This document shows, one piece after another, positions 33,213-45,261 of a stretch of DNA of 64,000 nucleotides (position 1 is its first letter; every line of letters starts with the position of its first letter). This DNA is from Tamarix chinensis (Eukaryota > Streptophyta > Magnoliopsida > Caryophyllales > Tamaricaceae). The notes under the pieces are model-generated. The model worked only from the letters and a program-made list of their open reading frames with translations, made no database searches and was not told the origin of the DNA. Location: contig CM060178.1 in assembly GCA_030549775.1 (NCBI GenBank), positions 66,888,896 through 66,952,895 on the forward strand. Direction: 5' to 3'. A program made the translations under genes and the position numbers.

Positions 33213-33547
33213 CCACTATTTTTGCACGTGGATCGGTCTCCACGGCACTTCGGCTCCTGACCACTATTTTAGCTAGTGGATCGGTCACTTAGGGTATATA
33301 CCCTACCACTATTATATGCAGGTGGATCAGTCTGTCTCCTTTTCTCGCATAGTGTTCCACTGTAAGTAATTAGTGTCTTTCTCATATCTTAACAAAATGG
33401 AGCGTTTGGTTTATTAAACTCGGGATCCCCCACTATTTTAGCCTATGGATCGGTCACTAGGGTAACATACCCTACCACTATTATACGCCAATGGATCAAT
33501 CTCCAGGATACTGTAGTACCTGGCCACTATTATGTCGGTGGATCGGT
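33213..33547 (+). repeat. 2x3 array of about 48-bp units, copy B
   Basis: CCACTATT-led units start at 33213, 33261, 33306 and at 33430, 33475, 33524 (spacings 48, 45, 45, 49). The second triplet starts 217 bp after the first. Confidence 0.85.
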
Positions 33548-33670
33548 ATGGGCCCGACTCAATATCTTCCACTTTACATTATTAAAGTTTTAAGTATCTT
33601 ATTCGGGAATTTTCACCCTAGACATGCATGAATCACTCCTTTTACACTTATCCTCCAACTGACCCGTATC

Positions 33671-34186
33671 TAGGGATGGCAACAGGGCGGGTCGGGGTCG
33701 GGGATCCCATCCCCATCCCCGAACCCAATAAGGAAAATAATCCCCGAACCCGACCCAATCCCTGATTTTTTTTATCGGGGATTCCCTAACTCGATCCCCG
33801 CAAGGATAAAATCCCCATACCCGACCCGATCCCCGATCTATTTTCCATCCCCGATTTATTCCCCGACCTTAAAACCTGACCCGATCCCCGAAACCCAACT
33901 CTATACCCGATCCCCGAACCTATCCCCGACCCTCAAACCTTATTTTTGTATTATACTTTTAATTTATATTTTATAAAAAAAAATTATTTATATATTACAT
34001 ATATATAATTATATAAAAATATATATATATATAATTATTCGGGGCGGGTTTGGGGATGGGGACCCCAAACCCATCCCCGCCCCGTCCCCGAAAAATTCCA
34101 GTTAAGAATCCCTGAACCCGATCCCCAAACCCGAACGGAGAATCCCCGATGGGGCCCCTAACCCACGGGGAAAATTGTCATCCCTA
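33671..34186. mobile_element. Non-autonomous hAT element, 516 bp
   Basis: The left end is TAGGGATGGCAAC and the right end reversed is TAGGGATGACAATTTTCCCC. A perfect 8-bp target duplication CCCGTATC lies at 33663-33670 and 34187-34194. The arms are rich in CCCGACCCGATCCCCG-type subterminal repeats; the centre is A/T. It has no coding capacity. It sits inside LTR copy B. Confidence 0.93.
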
Positions 34187-34489
34187 CCCGTATCATACCA
34201 TGAGAACCCTATACCTCTTAACTTGCCCAATAACCTTTCCTCTATGCTCAAATTCACATTAGAACTCCAACACTGAAATATGTGGGTCAAGGCCCACTAC
34301 TACGCACCTCTAGGTCCACTCCACATCTCACTTTAGGGTTTTATCCTGAAACCCTAACTTAGGCCTAAGTGGTCTGTCCTACTCCACCTCGCACAACCAA
34401 ATCATTTAAACACTCTACACATCACAACCCATAAATTCCATATTCACCATCATACTTTATTCACCAAGTACACACATGTTACCACCAAA

Positions 34490-35430
34490 CCCTAGTTAGC
34501 CATATTAAAACCTTAATTAACCACAACAACCCATAGTTAATCACTCCAAACCCTAGCTATCCACAAACAACCATAGTTAACCACTCTAAACCCTAGTTAA
34601 TCACAACAAACCATAATTAGCCACTCCAAACCCTAATTAATCACAAAAACCATAATTAATCACAACAACCTATAGTTAATCACTTCAAACCCTAACCCAG
34701 TCTCCTACGTACCCTTATAATGCTCCACGTACTAGTTTCCATCCAAAGTGTTCAAACATCCCAAACAATGCTTACATTACCTTCCTCACATCCCGAATCA
34801 ACGCTCCATACGTAAATTCCACTCCCATGCAGACTTTACACACCCCGTGGAACTTTTCAAACTTTTCATGCACACCCTAAGCTCCCACGTAAAAACCTTA
34901 GAATCAACCATGCAAACCCTAGATCCATCCGTACAAAACCCTAGATTAGATCCTCCCATGCAATACCATAAAAATCTGTCATGCAAAACCTTAAGTCCAT
35001 CCATACAAAACCGTAGTTTAGATTCTCCCATGCAGCACCATAAAATCTGCCATGCAAAACCCTAAATTCTTTCATGCAAAACCCAAGATTCCTTCATACA
35101 AAACCCTAAGTTCAATTCACACAAAACACAAGGTTTCTCCATACAAAACCTTAAATTCAATCCACATAAAACCCAAGGTTTCTATATACAAAACCCTACA
35201 TTCAACCCATATAAGCCATAGATTAGATCCTCCTGTGTTACACCATAGATTAGATTTTTCCATGTTACACCATAAATTAAATTCTCCCATACAAAATCAT
35301 AGATTGGATTCTCCCATATAAAATCATAAATTATATTCTCCCACACAAAACCATAAATTAAATTCTCTCATATAAAACTATAAATTAGATTCTCCCATGT
35401 AACACCATAGATTAGATTCTCCCTCATGAA
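34490..35430 (+). repeat. Short degenerate CCCTA/CATGCAAAACC repeats in LTR copy B
   Basis: Dozens of variants of AACCCTAGTTAATCACAACA (about 34490-34690), then of CATGCAAAACCCTAGATTAG and TTCTCCCATAC (about 34900-35430), make a patchy tandem array. The open frames here (34748-35065, 35052-35321) are products of this repetition. Confidence 0.6.
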
Positions 35431-35879
35431 AACATAAATTCCCCATTTACTCTTCCACTCATGGATCATTTAGGTCAACTCATATCCCTTGGTCAACTTA
35501 TTTCATCATCCTCCTTGTTCACCCTTTCCTACATAGCACACATAAGGCCTTAGCTACACCCTTTTTCTAAAATGACGCTAGGCTTGGAGCACACTCCTAC
35601 ACCTCCTTAGGGTTTCGATCAGTTTTACCTACAAGAGGGAAAAACTAAGGATTAGTTTCCCTCCTACCAAAAATACTATGATTTCTTATTTTAGTCTAAG
35701 ATTAGGGTTACTATTATTAAAGGGAGCTTTACAAGTGAAAACTAGGGTTTTTATCCTCAAGTTAGCCTATTGGATACTACTAGTTAAAAAAATATATTAA
35801 TATTTATAGCTATATTTATATTATTAAACTTAATAGCTTTATTTCTTCTAATAATAGTACTAGTACTAGTTATAGCAAA

Positions 35880-36040
35880 ATAGTGATAATAATAATAATA
35901 GTAATACTAATGCTTCTACAAATAGAAAACCTAGCACTTTTAAGGCTAAGGCTAATAATAGTGTTAGGGTTAAAATAATAATATAATAATAGTAATACCA
36001 ACAAAGTACTAATATTGCTAAAGATAATAATGATAATAGT

Positions 36041-36092
<52 letters not shown>

Positions 36093-36314
36093 TAAGGGTT
36101 TGAATGTTTTTGTCACAATAATAATAATAACAGCAATAATAACAATAATAATAGTAATAATGATAATACTATAGTGACAATGTTGATAATAAAGGCATTA
36201 GGAATAATATTAGCAATATTCGAATATTAAGTAATAATAATATTAAAGCTTAAGTATTTTTCTTCTACAGTAACAAAATGATAATATGCCAACTTCGGTT
36301 TCAATAATGTTAAC

Positions 36315-36360
<46 letters not shown>

Positions 36361-36660
36361 TTAAGAATAATACTAATAGTAATAATAATCAAAATGGTAT
36401 AGTAATATAAGGGTCCAAATATTTACCATAATAATAAAAGTAATAATAATAGGCCAAAGTTAGCATTAATAATAATAGTAGAAACAATAATGAAAATCAT
36501 AATCATAATAATACTAAAGTTGTTGACCATTAATAATAATAATAATAATACTAGTAGTTAGGCAAATTCAGAAGTAAGGTTAAGTGACAATAATGATGAT
36601 GATGATGATATTATTATTATTATAGATAATACCATTAATATTATTAAAAATATCTAATAC
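35880..36660 (+). repeat. Impure (TAA)n microsatellite block in copy B
   Basis: Long TAA/ATA runs at 36043-36090 and 36318-36358 are joined by interrupted TAA-rich DNA. It occupies the same place as the block at 51450-52330 in copy C. Confidence 0.85.
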
Positions 36661-36679
36661 TTGTATAAAATGGGTTTAG

Positions 36680-37660
36680 GGGTTGGGAAGGTTAGAGAAC
36701 CACCTAGGGATAGTGGTGGCACTAGCGGCGGTGGATATGGGGATTCGAGGTGGTGGAAGGAGGAGAAAGGAGGGAGAAGGAGAGGGAGACAGGGAGAAAG
36801 GGAGGTGTGAGGAGGTAGAGGAGGCTCCCCTGGTTGTTTTGGAGGATAGAGGTGGCATTATTTGCAGCGGAATTAGTGGCGGACGGTGGCACAAAGGGCG
36901 GCGGGGGATTGAGGAGGGGTTGATTGGAAGGACAACTTTATATGGTCGGGGTGGATCTTATAGGGAAAATCAAGGGATGAGGAAGGTTTAGTTAAGTAAA
37001 GGGTGGTGCAGGGAGCAGTTCTATGGGTGGTTCGGCCAACGGCGACAAAATTCTTATCTGATGGGGCGGCGGCGAGAAGGGGCAGATTTCTAGGTTTCAA
37101 AATCAAAACCCTAATTAAGGGTGACTATGGGGTATTTATAAGCCAATTGGGTGGATAATGACAAGGGAAAGAAGACAAGAGGGGTGTAGGTGTTAGGCAT
37201 GTTGGCCAATGGTGCTACCATGGCAGGGCGGCAAGGTCAAGGGAAGAGGAAAAGGGAAAGGGGCAGGGTGCTCAGGAGAGGGGAAAAGGGTTGTTTGGGG
37301 TCGAATTAGTGAAAGAAAGTGACGGGAGAGGGAGGGGAGGACAGTCGGACGGTGCAAGTGGCTGCCGGCAGGTGTAGGGTTGCAAGGTCGGGGTGTAGGT
37401 CGCGTGGGAAGAAGAAAAAAAGGGAAAGGGCTGAATCGAGCAGTCCAGGGGAAGGAAAAGAAAAACAAAAGGGGGCGGCTCGATCGGGCGGCTGGGTGTC
37501 GCGGGCTTTGGGCCGCACGGAGGGGAAAGGGAGGGGAAGGGAACTGGGCCAGCGAGCTAGCCCATTTCAGGGAAGGAAGAAGAAAAGAAAAAAAAAAGGA
37601 GGAAGGGAAGGAAGAAAGAAAAAGAAAAGAAGGGAAAAAAAGAAAAAAGGAAAATAGGAG
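36680..37660 (+). repeat. Purine-rich (G/A) block in copy B
   Basis: GGGAGAAGG- and GGCGG-type strings dominate the plus strand. They produce spurious Pro/Ser-rich frames on one strand and Gly/Arg/Lys-rich frames on the other. Copy C has an equivalent at 52360-53400. Confidence 0.7.
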
Positions 37661-37986
37661 AAAAATAGGTTGGTTGGGGTGTTTAGGGTATTTTGGTATC
37701 CTTGAATATTTAAAAATATTAATATCTAAAAATATTAATATCTAAAATAATAATAATAATAAAATTCATTTTTAGCTTAATTTGGTTATTTTGGGTAAGT
37801 TTCTTTAACTTCCATATTAATTAGTAAAATGTCCAAATTTTGCCTAAATAATTTATTTATTATTTTCTTCTTATTTTACCTTAATTAATTCCCCCTTTAT
37901 TTTAATAAAATAATTTATTTAATTAATTTCCCTAATAAATCCTTATTTAGCCATAATTTCTAAAATTAGGGTTTTGGAATATTTCA

Positions 37987-39393
37987 TCCCTCTCAGACTT
38001 TATTTATAAAAATTCTATTATTTTTTCCCTCCAAATATGGCAAATGGTTGAAGCTAAAAGGGCTTGAACAAACTATTTCCTAACTTTAGGTAGTATTCCT
38101 CCTTTTACAGCCTAACAACCAACTTTATATCATGTTGTGATTTGCTGGTTGCATTCCAACTTCTTTAAGAGAGAGAGCCAAATAGCTTGTGAGTATGCAT
38201 AGTCAAAAAATAGGTAAGGTATATTTTCTAGTTTAATATGACAAAAAACACAAGTATAATCTATCTACATCCATAAAATTACATTTTATCTTTGGTTTGA
38301 ATATGGTGATGCATAACCAACCAGAGAATAAAAGCATGCCTCTCCCTTGTGCAATTAGACCAAACCATTACATGTCAGGGAACCTTGGGAGCTCGTGGTC
38401 TTATCATATGATATGTAACTACGAAGGAGAACCTATATTGTTACACAAGTTCTTGAAGATAACCTATTTGAAGTATTATATGAAACTTTTTCCTTAGTCC
38501 CAACAATTTCTTAAGTATATAAGAAGCTGAAGATTTGACATTTGCTTCACATATATCCATACCCTTAAGATAGTAGGCGTGTATCCATTTAACCCAAATA
38601 ATGTCTTCCAAATGCCATATTAGTTTGTACATAGCACCTTTATTCCACCATATAAATTGCATAAGACCTAAACCTCCCTTTGATTTGGGAAGGCAAACTT
38701 TGTTACAAGAAACCAAGGCATGTTTTGTGCTTTCATGGGCTCTTGCAAGTGGAAATTCTTACAAATAGAATTGATGTTAACTATAATATTCACAAGGATG
38801 GAAAATACCATGCTCTATTAGTTTTGTAGGCTAAAGAGTTCTACTTTGATGAGTCATGTCTATCTGGCATAACTAAGTAGATGAAACCACCAATTTCTCA
38901 TTTAAGAAGTAAATTTATCAACCGAGATTCGATAATGGTGTTTATTAATATATTTAGCATGTAGTGGCACCCCCAAATAGGTGAAAGGAAGCTTCCCCTC
39001 AAAGATATGAAACTGAGTTAACAAGTCCCCTTCTAAGTTGTTGAGTACAACTACCACTATAATGTATATACTACTCTTTTTTACATTCATCACCAACCCT
39101 GATATACTAGAAAAGTGAAGTAATGTGGTGAGTATAGCTATCATAGAAGTTATATCTCCGTTGTAGAAAAAAAGAAGATCATCTTCAAACATGAGAGAGA
39201 CAATCCTCAATTTCTTGCATCTCCAATGATGAGAGAAAGTAGGGCTAGGCCACAATTGCATCAAAAAGCCCAATTGAGAAATTCCATTACCAAGATGAAG
39301 AAATAGAGAGAAAGTGGATCTCCCTATCTTAAACCTCTTCTCACTTGGAATAGGGGATGAAGAGTTCCATTTAATTTGATGGAATACTAACAA
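37987..39393 (-). pseudogene. LINE (non-LTR retrotransposon) RT and zinc-binding remnant
   Basis: On the minus strand, 39393-38902 reads as the end of a reverse transcriptase: LRIVSLMFEDDLLFF (YxDD-box region, here FEDD), HFSSISGLVMNVKKSSIY and GKLPFTYLGVPLHAKYI. Next, 38716-38441 gives KVCLPKSKGGLGLMQF and IIWVKWIHAYYLKG. Then, in broken frames to about 37990, come RHAFILWLVMH and ICHIWREKI, as in the zf-RVT region of plant LINEs. Stops and frameshifts are frequent. The 3' end seems displaced to 30640-30767 by the LTR insertions. Confidence 0.83.
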
Positions 39394-41192
39394 TTATAAC
39401 ACATGCCATCACTATTTATTATTATTAGTAGTACTAACTATTGCTAATATTATTCTTAATTGTTAATTATCATTAAATTATTAATATTATTAATTATTAG
39501 TAATATTTAACTTGTTAAATTAACTATTATTGATATATAATATAATAGTAATTGTACTAGTAGTATTATTATCAATAATTATTATTAGATATTATTATTG
39601 TTATGAAATTCATAATAATGTTAATGAGTATCATTATGAATTATTATTATTATTGTTAATTAATTAATATTGTGTTTTATTATTATTATTATTAAGACTA
39701 TTTATTTTTTAAGATTATTATTAAGTTATTAAATTATTAAATTAAGATTAATATTACTTATATTTTTAAATTAATATATATTATTTATTGTTATTATATA
39801 AATTATTATTTTTACTAATAATTAATATAATAGTTGTTAACAATAATTAATTATTACTATTATTTATGTTTTCAAATTAATTTTTATTCTTTTTAATTAT
39901 TATCATTATTACTACTACTAATATCTTTATTAATGATTATTATTTGATAATTAATTATTAATATTATTGTTAAAAAATTAATATTAATTCATGTTATCAT
40001 TGTTAATTATTATTAAATTTTTATTATAACGTCAATTATTATTATTATTACTACTTATTATTACCATTATTATATATATAATTTAATTATTATTATTATT
40101 ATTATTATTTATAATAATAACAAATAAGTTATAAGTAATATTACTGATTATTATATTAATCTAGTTTTACTTTATTAGTGTTAATATGATAAAATGTCAT
40201 CTAATAATCTAATTTGATATGATCTTATTGGTGTTAATCTGATGTTATAAGTTGTAAAAACAAGTTAAGGAAAGTAAGGACTTATTGTGTGTTTTAACTC
40301 TCATTTAGTATAAAAATTAATCCTAAACCTTTTAAAAATGCGTTTAAAATTATTCTTAATATAAAAAAAATGTGTTTGTTTTGGAAAGACCTTAGAAAAA
40401 GGGTAAAATAGTGAGTTTCAGGAAGTCCAATCAACTGGTCATACCTAAAATCAATAAACTAGTTCATCCTAAGATCTATATTTTCATTCTCAAAAAACTA
40501 ATTAAGTGGTGTGGACTTTGTCAAACTAGTCAATTGATTCTACTAAACTTTCTAGTATCTTTCCTATTTTGATTGGATTATTCTTCAAATGTTCATGAAA
40601 TCTTATAAATATTATCTATTTATGTTAATAAGCATTTTTGGTGTAGTGGGATTATCTTCATATTATCTAGTACATTATTTCTTTTTATTTAGATAAAGTA
40701 TCCCAAAATCACTTTTGAGGTATTTTACCACCTACTCATTTTCTTCTCTCCTCATCTCTCTCCTTTATTGACCTATAACTACTATTGTTGTCCTTCACCT
40801 AATCAAGGTTAGAGTTACTTTCATCCTCTCTCACCTCATCATTTTATTTCCTTACATGAGCGTACTTGCAATCCACCGCCAAAGTCAACCCTTTCCTTCT
40901 TTCTTCCATATGCTTATGTTGACTAAAGGGTTTGGAGAGGGTATGTTATCTGATTCCATTTCATAACACACACACACACACACACACACACTCATACAAA
41001 CTTTTATTCTTTTTATCTCTTAGCAAAATACACTAGGTGTTAGTGGTCTTCTTCTTCTCTTCTTCACCTTATAATTAGGGATCTCTTTCCCTTCATCCTC
41101 TATTGTTAAAGCTTCATCTCTCTTCCTTTTACTCTTCATTCTAATTCCTGCTTGTTCTCCTTAAGTAAGGGAGTGTTAGAGTTTGAAAAGGA
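39394..41192. other. AT-rich spacer with TTA-type repeats, then unclassified repeat DNA
   Basis: 39400-40260 is a nearly continuous mix of TTATTATT and AATTAT words with no coding signal. 40260-41190 holds phrases such as CAAACTAGTCAATTGATTCT that recur in LTR copy E and so may be LTR-derived. An (AC)n run lies at 40968-40991. Confidence 0.55.
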
Positions 41193-42860
41193 TTGAAGAT
41201 CATATTAAATTCCCTCTACTATGGTAAAAGGAGTGATAAGCTTCTTAACATACACAAAATTCTACCAAATATTCATTTAAGACTTATGAAAGATCACCAA
41301 GCCTCTATGCTCACTACTTTAATAAATGTCAAGTTTAATTTCACTAAGGAGTGTAAGGATGAATTTAACAAAATTAAGCATGTTGTTATTACTACACCTA
41401 TTATTGTTAGTCGTGATTGGTCTTTACCTTCTGCGCATATGTGTGATGTTGACGATTTCACACTAGGTCTTGTACTTAGGAAAAGGAGAAACAAGGTTTT
41501 TCATTCCATTTACTACATTAGAAAAAACTCTCAATAATTCTCATATTAACTACATCTCCATAAAAAAAATAGTAGCTAGTAGCAGTTTTTGCCTTTGGTA
41601 AGTTTCTAGTATAGATGATAGGGAAAATAGCAATCATATACACTAACCATGGAACTATTAGGTGCCTAGTCAACAAGAAATATCCCAAACCTAGACTCGT
41701 TAGAATAATTATACTCAAACAACTTTTTTCTAAGGTAAGAAAATACTATTGGGATGACCCTTACTTATACAAGCTTTTCCCTATTCTTATTTTCAGGAGA
41801 TTTTTGTTAGAGTACAAGCAAGGAGCAATCTTAGCATGCTACTACTCATCATCGTATGGAGGAAATTTTGTGGGGATAAGAATAGTAACCAAGGTTATCT
41901 AAGTTTGTAACTATTAGCCCACCATTCGTAAGGATGCATATGAATTTGGAAAGAGATATGACAAATGCTAAAGGACTAAAAACATGCTGCAAATATATAA
42001 AATGCCATTAAACAACATTGTGGAGGTGAAAAACTTTGATGTGTAGGGGATGGACTTTATAGGCTCATTTTCTCCATTGTTTAGGATCCTCTATATACTA
42101 GTGGTAGAAGCTACAACATTTCCCACTAATAATGCCAAATTTGTCTCCATTTTCATGCAACATAATATCCTCACTTGATTTGGGACATATAACATCATTA
42201 GCGATGAAGGCACCCATTTTTGTAATAGGGTGTTTGATAATCTCTTAGTTAAGTACGAGGTGTGACATAAGGTAGCTATAACCTATCATCCCCAAACAAA
42301 TGACCAAGATAAAATATCAAATAAGGTAATTAGAGGATACTCTAAAAGGTGGTAAAACCATCAAGGAAGGATTGATTTATGAGGTTGGGCGATGCTTTAT
42401 AGGCATATCACATGACATTTAAAAGTACTTAAGGATGTCACCTTATAGAGTAGTATTTGGTAGAGCGTGTAGGATCCCAATGAAGTTGCAACATTGAACA
42501 TACAAGTTAATCAAGGTAGTCAACCTTAACCTAGATGTTACAACATTTGGAAGGACACTACAACTCAATAAATTGGAGGAAATAAGAAATGAAGCACATG
42601 ATAATACTCTAATATATAAATTCAAGGTGAATAAATGGCATGACGAGAGAATTCTAATGTGAGATTTAAGTTTGGATAGGCAATGTTGTTGTTCAATTCT
42701 AGGCTTAGGTTATTCCCTAAAAATTTAAGTTAAGATGATATAGACCTTATAGGGTAAGCAATGTCTATGAATATGGTGCAATGGAATTAGAAAATGGAAA
42801 AACAAGGAAAGATTCAAAGTTAATGCCAAACAAGTTAAACATTATTGAATACTTGCCATG
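41193..42860 (+). pseudogene. Athila/Tat-type Ty3/gypsy pol remnant (RNase H and integrase)
   Basis: 41350-41537 reads PIIVSRDWSLPSAHMCDVDD and VLRKRRNKVFHSIYYI, the RNase H wording of Athila/Tat elements. 41615-41902 continues with IAIIYTNHGTIRCLVNKKYP and YYWDDPYLYK, ending in the zinc-binding region of integrase (YGGNFVGIRIVTKV). In mixed frames to about 42860 follow a GMDFIGSF core start, an ISDEGTHF region near 42190, and LLFNSRLRLFP with YGAMELENGK at the integrase tail. Many stops. No LTRs could be assigned to it. Confidence 0.8.
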
Positions 42861-44060
42861 AATAGAGAAAGCATTTCCATATGTCTCCAATAACCATGAG
42901 ACTACTCAAAGGGAAAGTCAAACTAAAAGACTATAAACCAAGCACTATAGGGAGGCACTAGTATCTTTTTGTTTTCAAGTGTTAATGTAGCCATTATGTT
43001 TTGTTTGTGTTTAACAATGTTGTGATTAACTATAATAGTGCTTTCATAAGGGAAAACCATAGTACATGAGAAGGGGATAAGCCATAATCATGTAACTAAG
43101 TGGGGGATGGACAAGGAAAAATGAAAAGGTATAAATATGGATAATTCATAATTATATTATGAAAAGTAACCTCTAGGGTACCATAGCATGTTAGGTACAG
43201 GGCAGTTGTATCAACAAAAAGCTATTATTTGAAGTGTGATGTGTGGCTAGAACATTACAAAATTCCCTCCCTCATAATAATTTTATCATCCCTAAGCAGT
43301 TACTATCACACTCTACACCCATAATTAACTCTCCCCCATTTTCCAACCATTCACTCCTTTCAAAATTTGACCCTCTTAGCCGTCGTCCCCCCTAAATAGA
43401 CCACCATCCACCCATACTTTGCACAATTTCATTCTTTCAGTGGCCATTTCTTTCCTTTCATCCCCTTGATAGCTCTCCTTTCATCCCCTTGATCTTTCCT
43501 CACATTTCACACTTTATCATTCACTCAAACACTCTTACCTAATAATGGTTCATGTCAAACATACAACCCAAAAAAATATCCCAACCCTCCTACAAAACCT
43601 CCAAAGACTCTAATTCTAACCTTCATAATCCCAATTCTAAGAAATTAGTGTCCATATTCATAAACTTAATTTATAGTTTTGACAAAAAAAGCCCAACAAG
43701 GGTAAACCTAAACCCTTCATCTCATAATAAGAAAATATATACAACAACCCTTCAACCCTCAATTCCTCAACCTAAACCAGTCTCTACAAGTCAAGAGTAA
43801 ACCTTGTCACCACATCCACCTCCTCACCTAGAATTAGTGATCTTAAGCCACCTATTAGGATGGTTAACATTTAGAAGAAGGTTGTGAAGAAGATGAGTTA
43901 CACTCTACCTACATCCCCTAAGGCTTCTCCACTCATTTTTCCTTAGCAAAAAAATATCCTAAAAGCACATTTAGCACTCCTGTCGATGTCTCTTCTAATG
44001 ATGATGACAATATCCCACGCTCTTAGAACCACAATTTAGGAAGATGACATACTATCTCTT
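42861..44060. other. Noncoding or unrecognised region after the Athila-type remnant
   Basis: No recognised gene. A 24-bp phrase, CTCCTTTCATCCCCTTGAT with flanks, is duplicated at about 43454-43500. An 82-residue Ser/Asn/Pro/Lys-rich frame at 43552-43800 resembles nothing I know and may be part of an element's extra reading frame or chance. Confidence 0.4.
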
Positions 44061-45250
44061 TGTAACACCCCTAGAATTTAGGGATTAAAATTTTCACTTA
44101 AAAGAGTTAATTATGGAATCTAAAATACAAAAAAAATTAGGGGAGTTATGCCATATCCAACATACAAGAGGTATTCTCTATACATAGTCTATGTCGGATG
44201 CAAGAAAAAAGTAACCTTGTACCTCGAAATCAAGTGTAGGAAGAACTTAATTCCACCATATTACATGATATGAAATAGAGAGAAGGGAACATGTAGTGAA
44301 AATAGAAGACTAAAAATCCATAGAGAGATAGAGATATCTGGATAACTATGACCTATACCAATCCAATCATGCACTTATTAAAGGTAGGCACATTGAAAGT
44401 AATAATCAATGATCACCTAAAAAACAAGGCTAATTGGCACGTGAGAATGATATCACCCATAGAAAAATGATAGGTACACTACGTATTGAGTAAGGTAACA
44501 ATAGAGTCATAATAAGGTTGCACGATGTCATAATGTCATATAAAATAGCAAGCATATATACAACTTAAAATAAGATGGTGCAAGATGAGAATTGATTTCA
44601 GATCTCATAAAATTATATAATCAACATCCATAATCTTATTCACATTGAGTTTAGGGTCCCACTATTCTCAACCGGTGGAATGATATCAATAATATATAAC
44701 CCTAGGGTTTAAAGCTCCTGGCCACTATTCTCCACTAGTGGAATAATATCAATAATATACAAACCTAGGCCAAAAGCTCCTAGTTTCTATTTTCAAATGG
44801 GGTAATGGTATCAATAATATACAACCCTAAGGAAAAAAGGCTCCTAACTACTATTATATTCCAGTGGAATTGAAAAATATAACCCGTCTATGGTCTTTCA
44901 CTTAAAATATTAATATCTTATCAGTGATCACGTTACTTCTAATTATTTATTTTAAGTTGTGTTCAAGGACTCCATTATTCTCAACTAGTGAAATGATATC
45001 AACAATATTCAACCCTATAGTAAAAAGCTTATGATAACTATTCTCATCCAATGGAACGAATAAATATAACCCTAGGTTCATAATGCTCTTGGTCACTATT
45101 CTTATTTGGTGAAATAGATTACTACAATTGATCTTGACTCGTATGACATTTTATTTCAAGTAATTGATATCTTATTCATGGTTATTTATCTCAAGGTCAT
45201 TATAAAAACAGACATGTATATATGGAAGGGACATAATCTAATTTAACGTA
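44061..45250 (+). mobile_element. Long-LTR family copy D (5' part, diverged)
   Basis: It starts TGTAACACCCCTAGAATTTA and has the ACACTACGTATTGAGTAAGG box at 44473-44495, then CCACTATTCTC-led units from 44659 to about 45120. It is cut off near 45250 where sequence of opposite orientation begins. It belongs to a subfamily different from A-C. Confidence 0.6.
44659..45120 (+). repeat. Diverged array of ACTATT...GGTGGAAT units, copy D
   Basis: Units start near 44659, 44722 and 44850, and in a second group near 44968, 45037 and 45095. They have the same motif skeleton as A-C, but spacing is longer and less regular (about 60-70 bp). Confidence 0.65.
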
Positions 45251-45261
45251 GTTAGTCAAAA

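Larger units (their letters stand above)
32469..37986 (+). mobile_element. Long-LTR family copy B (about 5.5 kb including a MITE)
   Basis: It starts TGTAACACCCCAAAATTCAC, abutting truncated copy A. It follows copy C along its length: ATTACCGCCACACTTAATAC, the ACGTACTGAATAAGG box (32981), the 2x3 array (33213-33547), a TAA-repeat block (about 35880-36660), a TTTAGGGGTTGGGAAGGTTA marker, a purine-rich block (36680-37660), then AT-rich DNA ending near TTTTGGAATATTTCA. The exact 3' end is an estimate from similarity to the end of copy C. No gag-pol is attached, so it behaves as a solo LTR or a partial element. Confidence 0.7.

Noticed and set aside
34490..34690. Telomere-like AACCCTA words
   Set aside because: They are interspersed with TTAATCACAACA words and are not a tandem TTTAGGG array, so an interstitial telomere is not supported.
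34748..35321. Frames of 89-105 residues with repeated His/Pro/Lys words
   Set aside because: They reflect the short DNA repeats in LTR copy B and are not a repeat protein gene.
36676..37745. Several 70-120-residue frames on both strands
   Set aside because: Same purine-rich LTR block in copy B; low-complexity Arg/Gly/Lys or Pro/Ser strings without homology.
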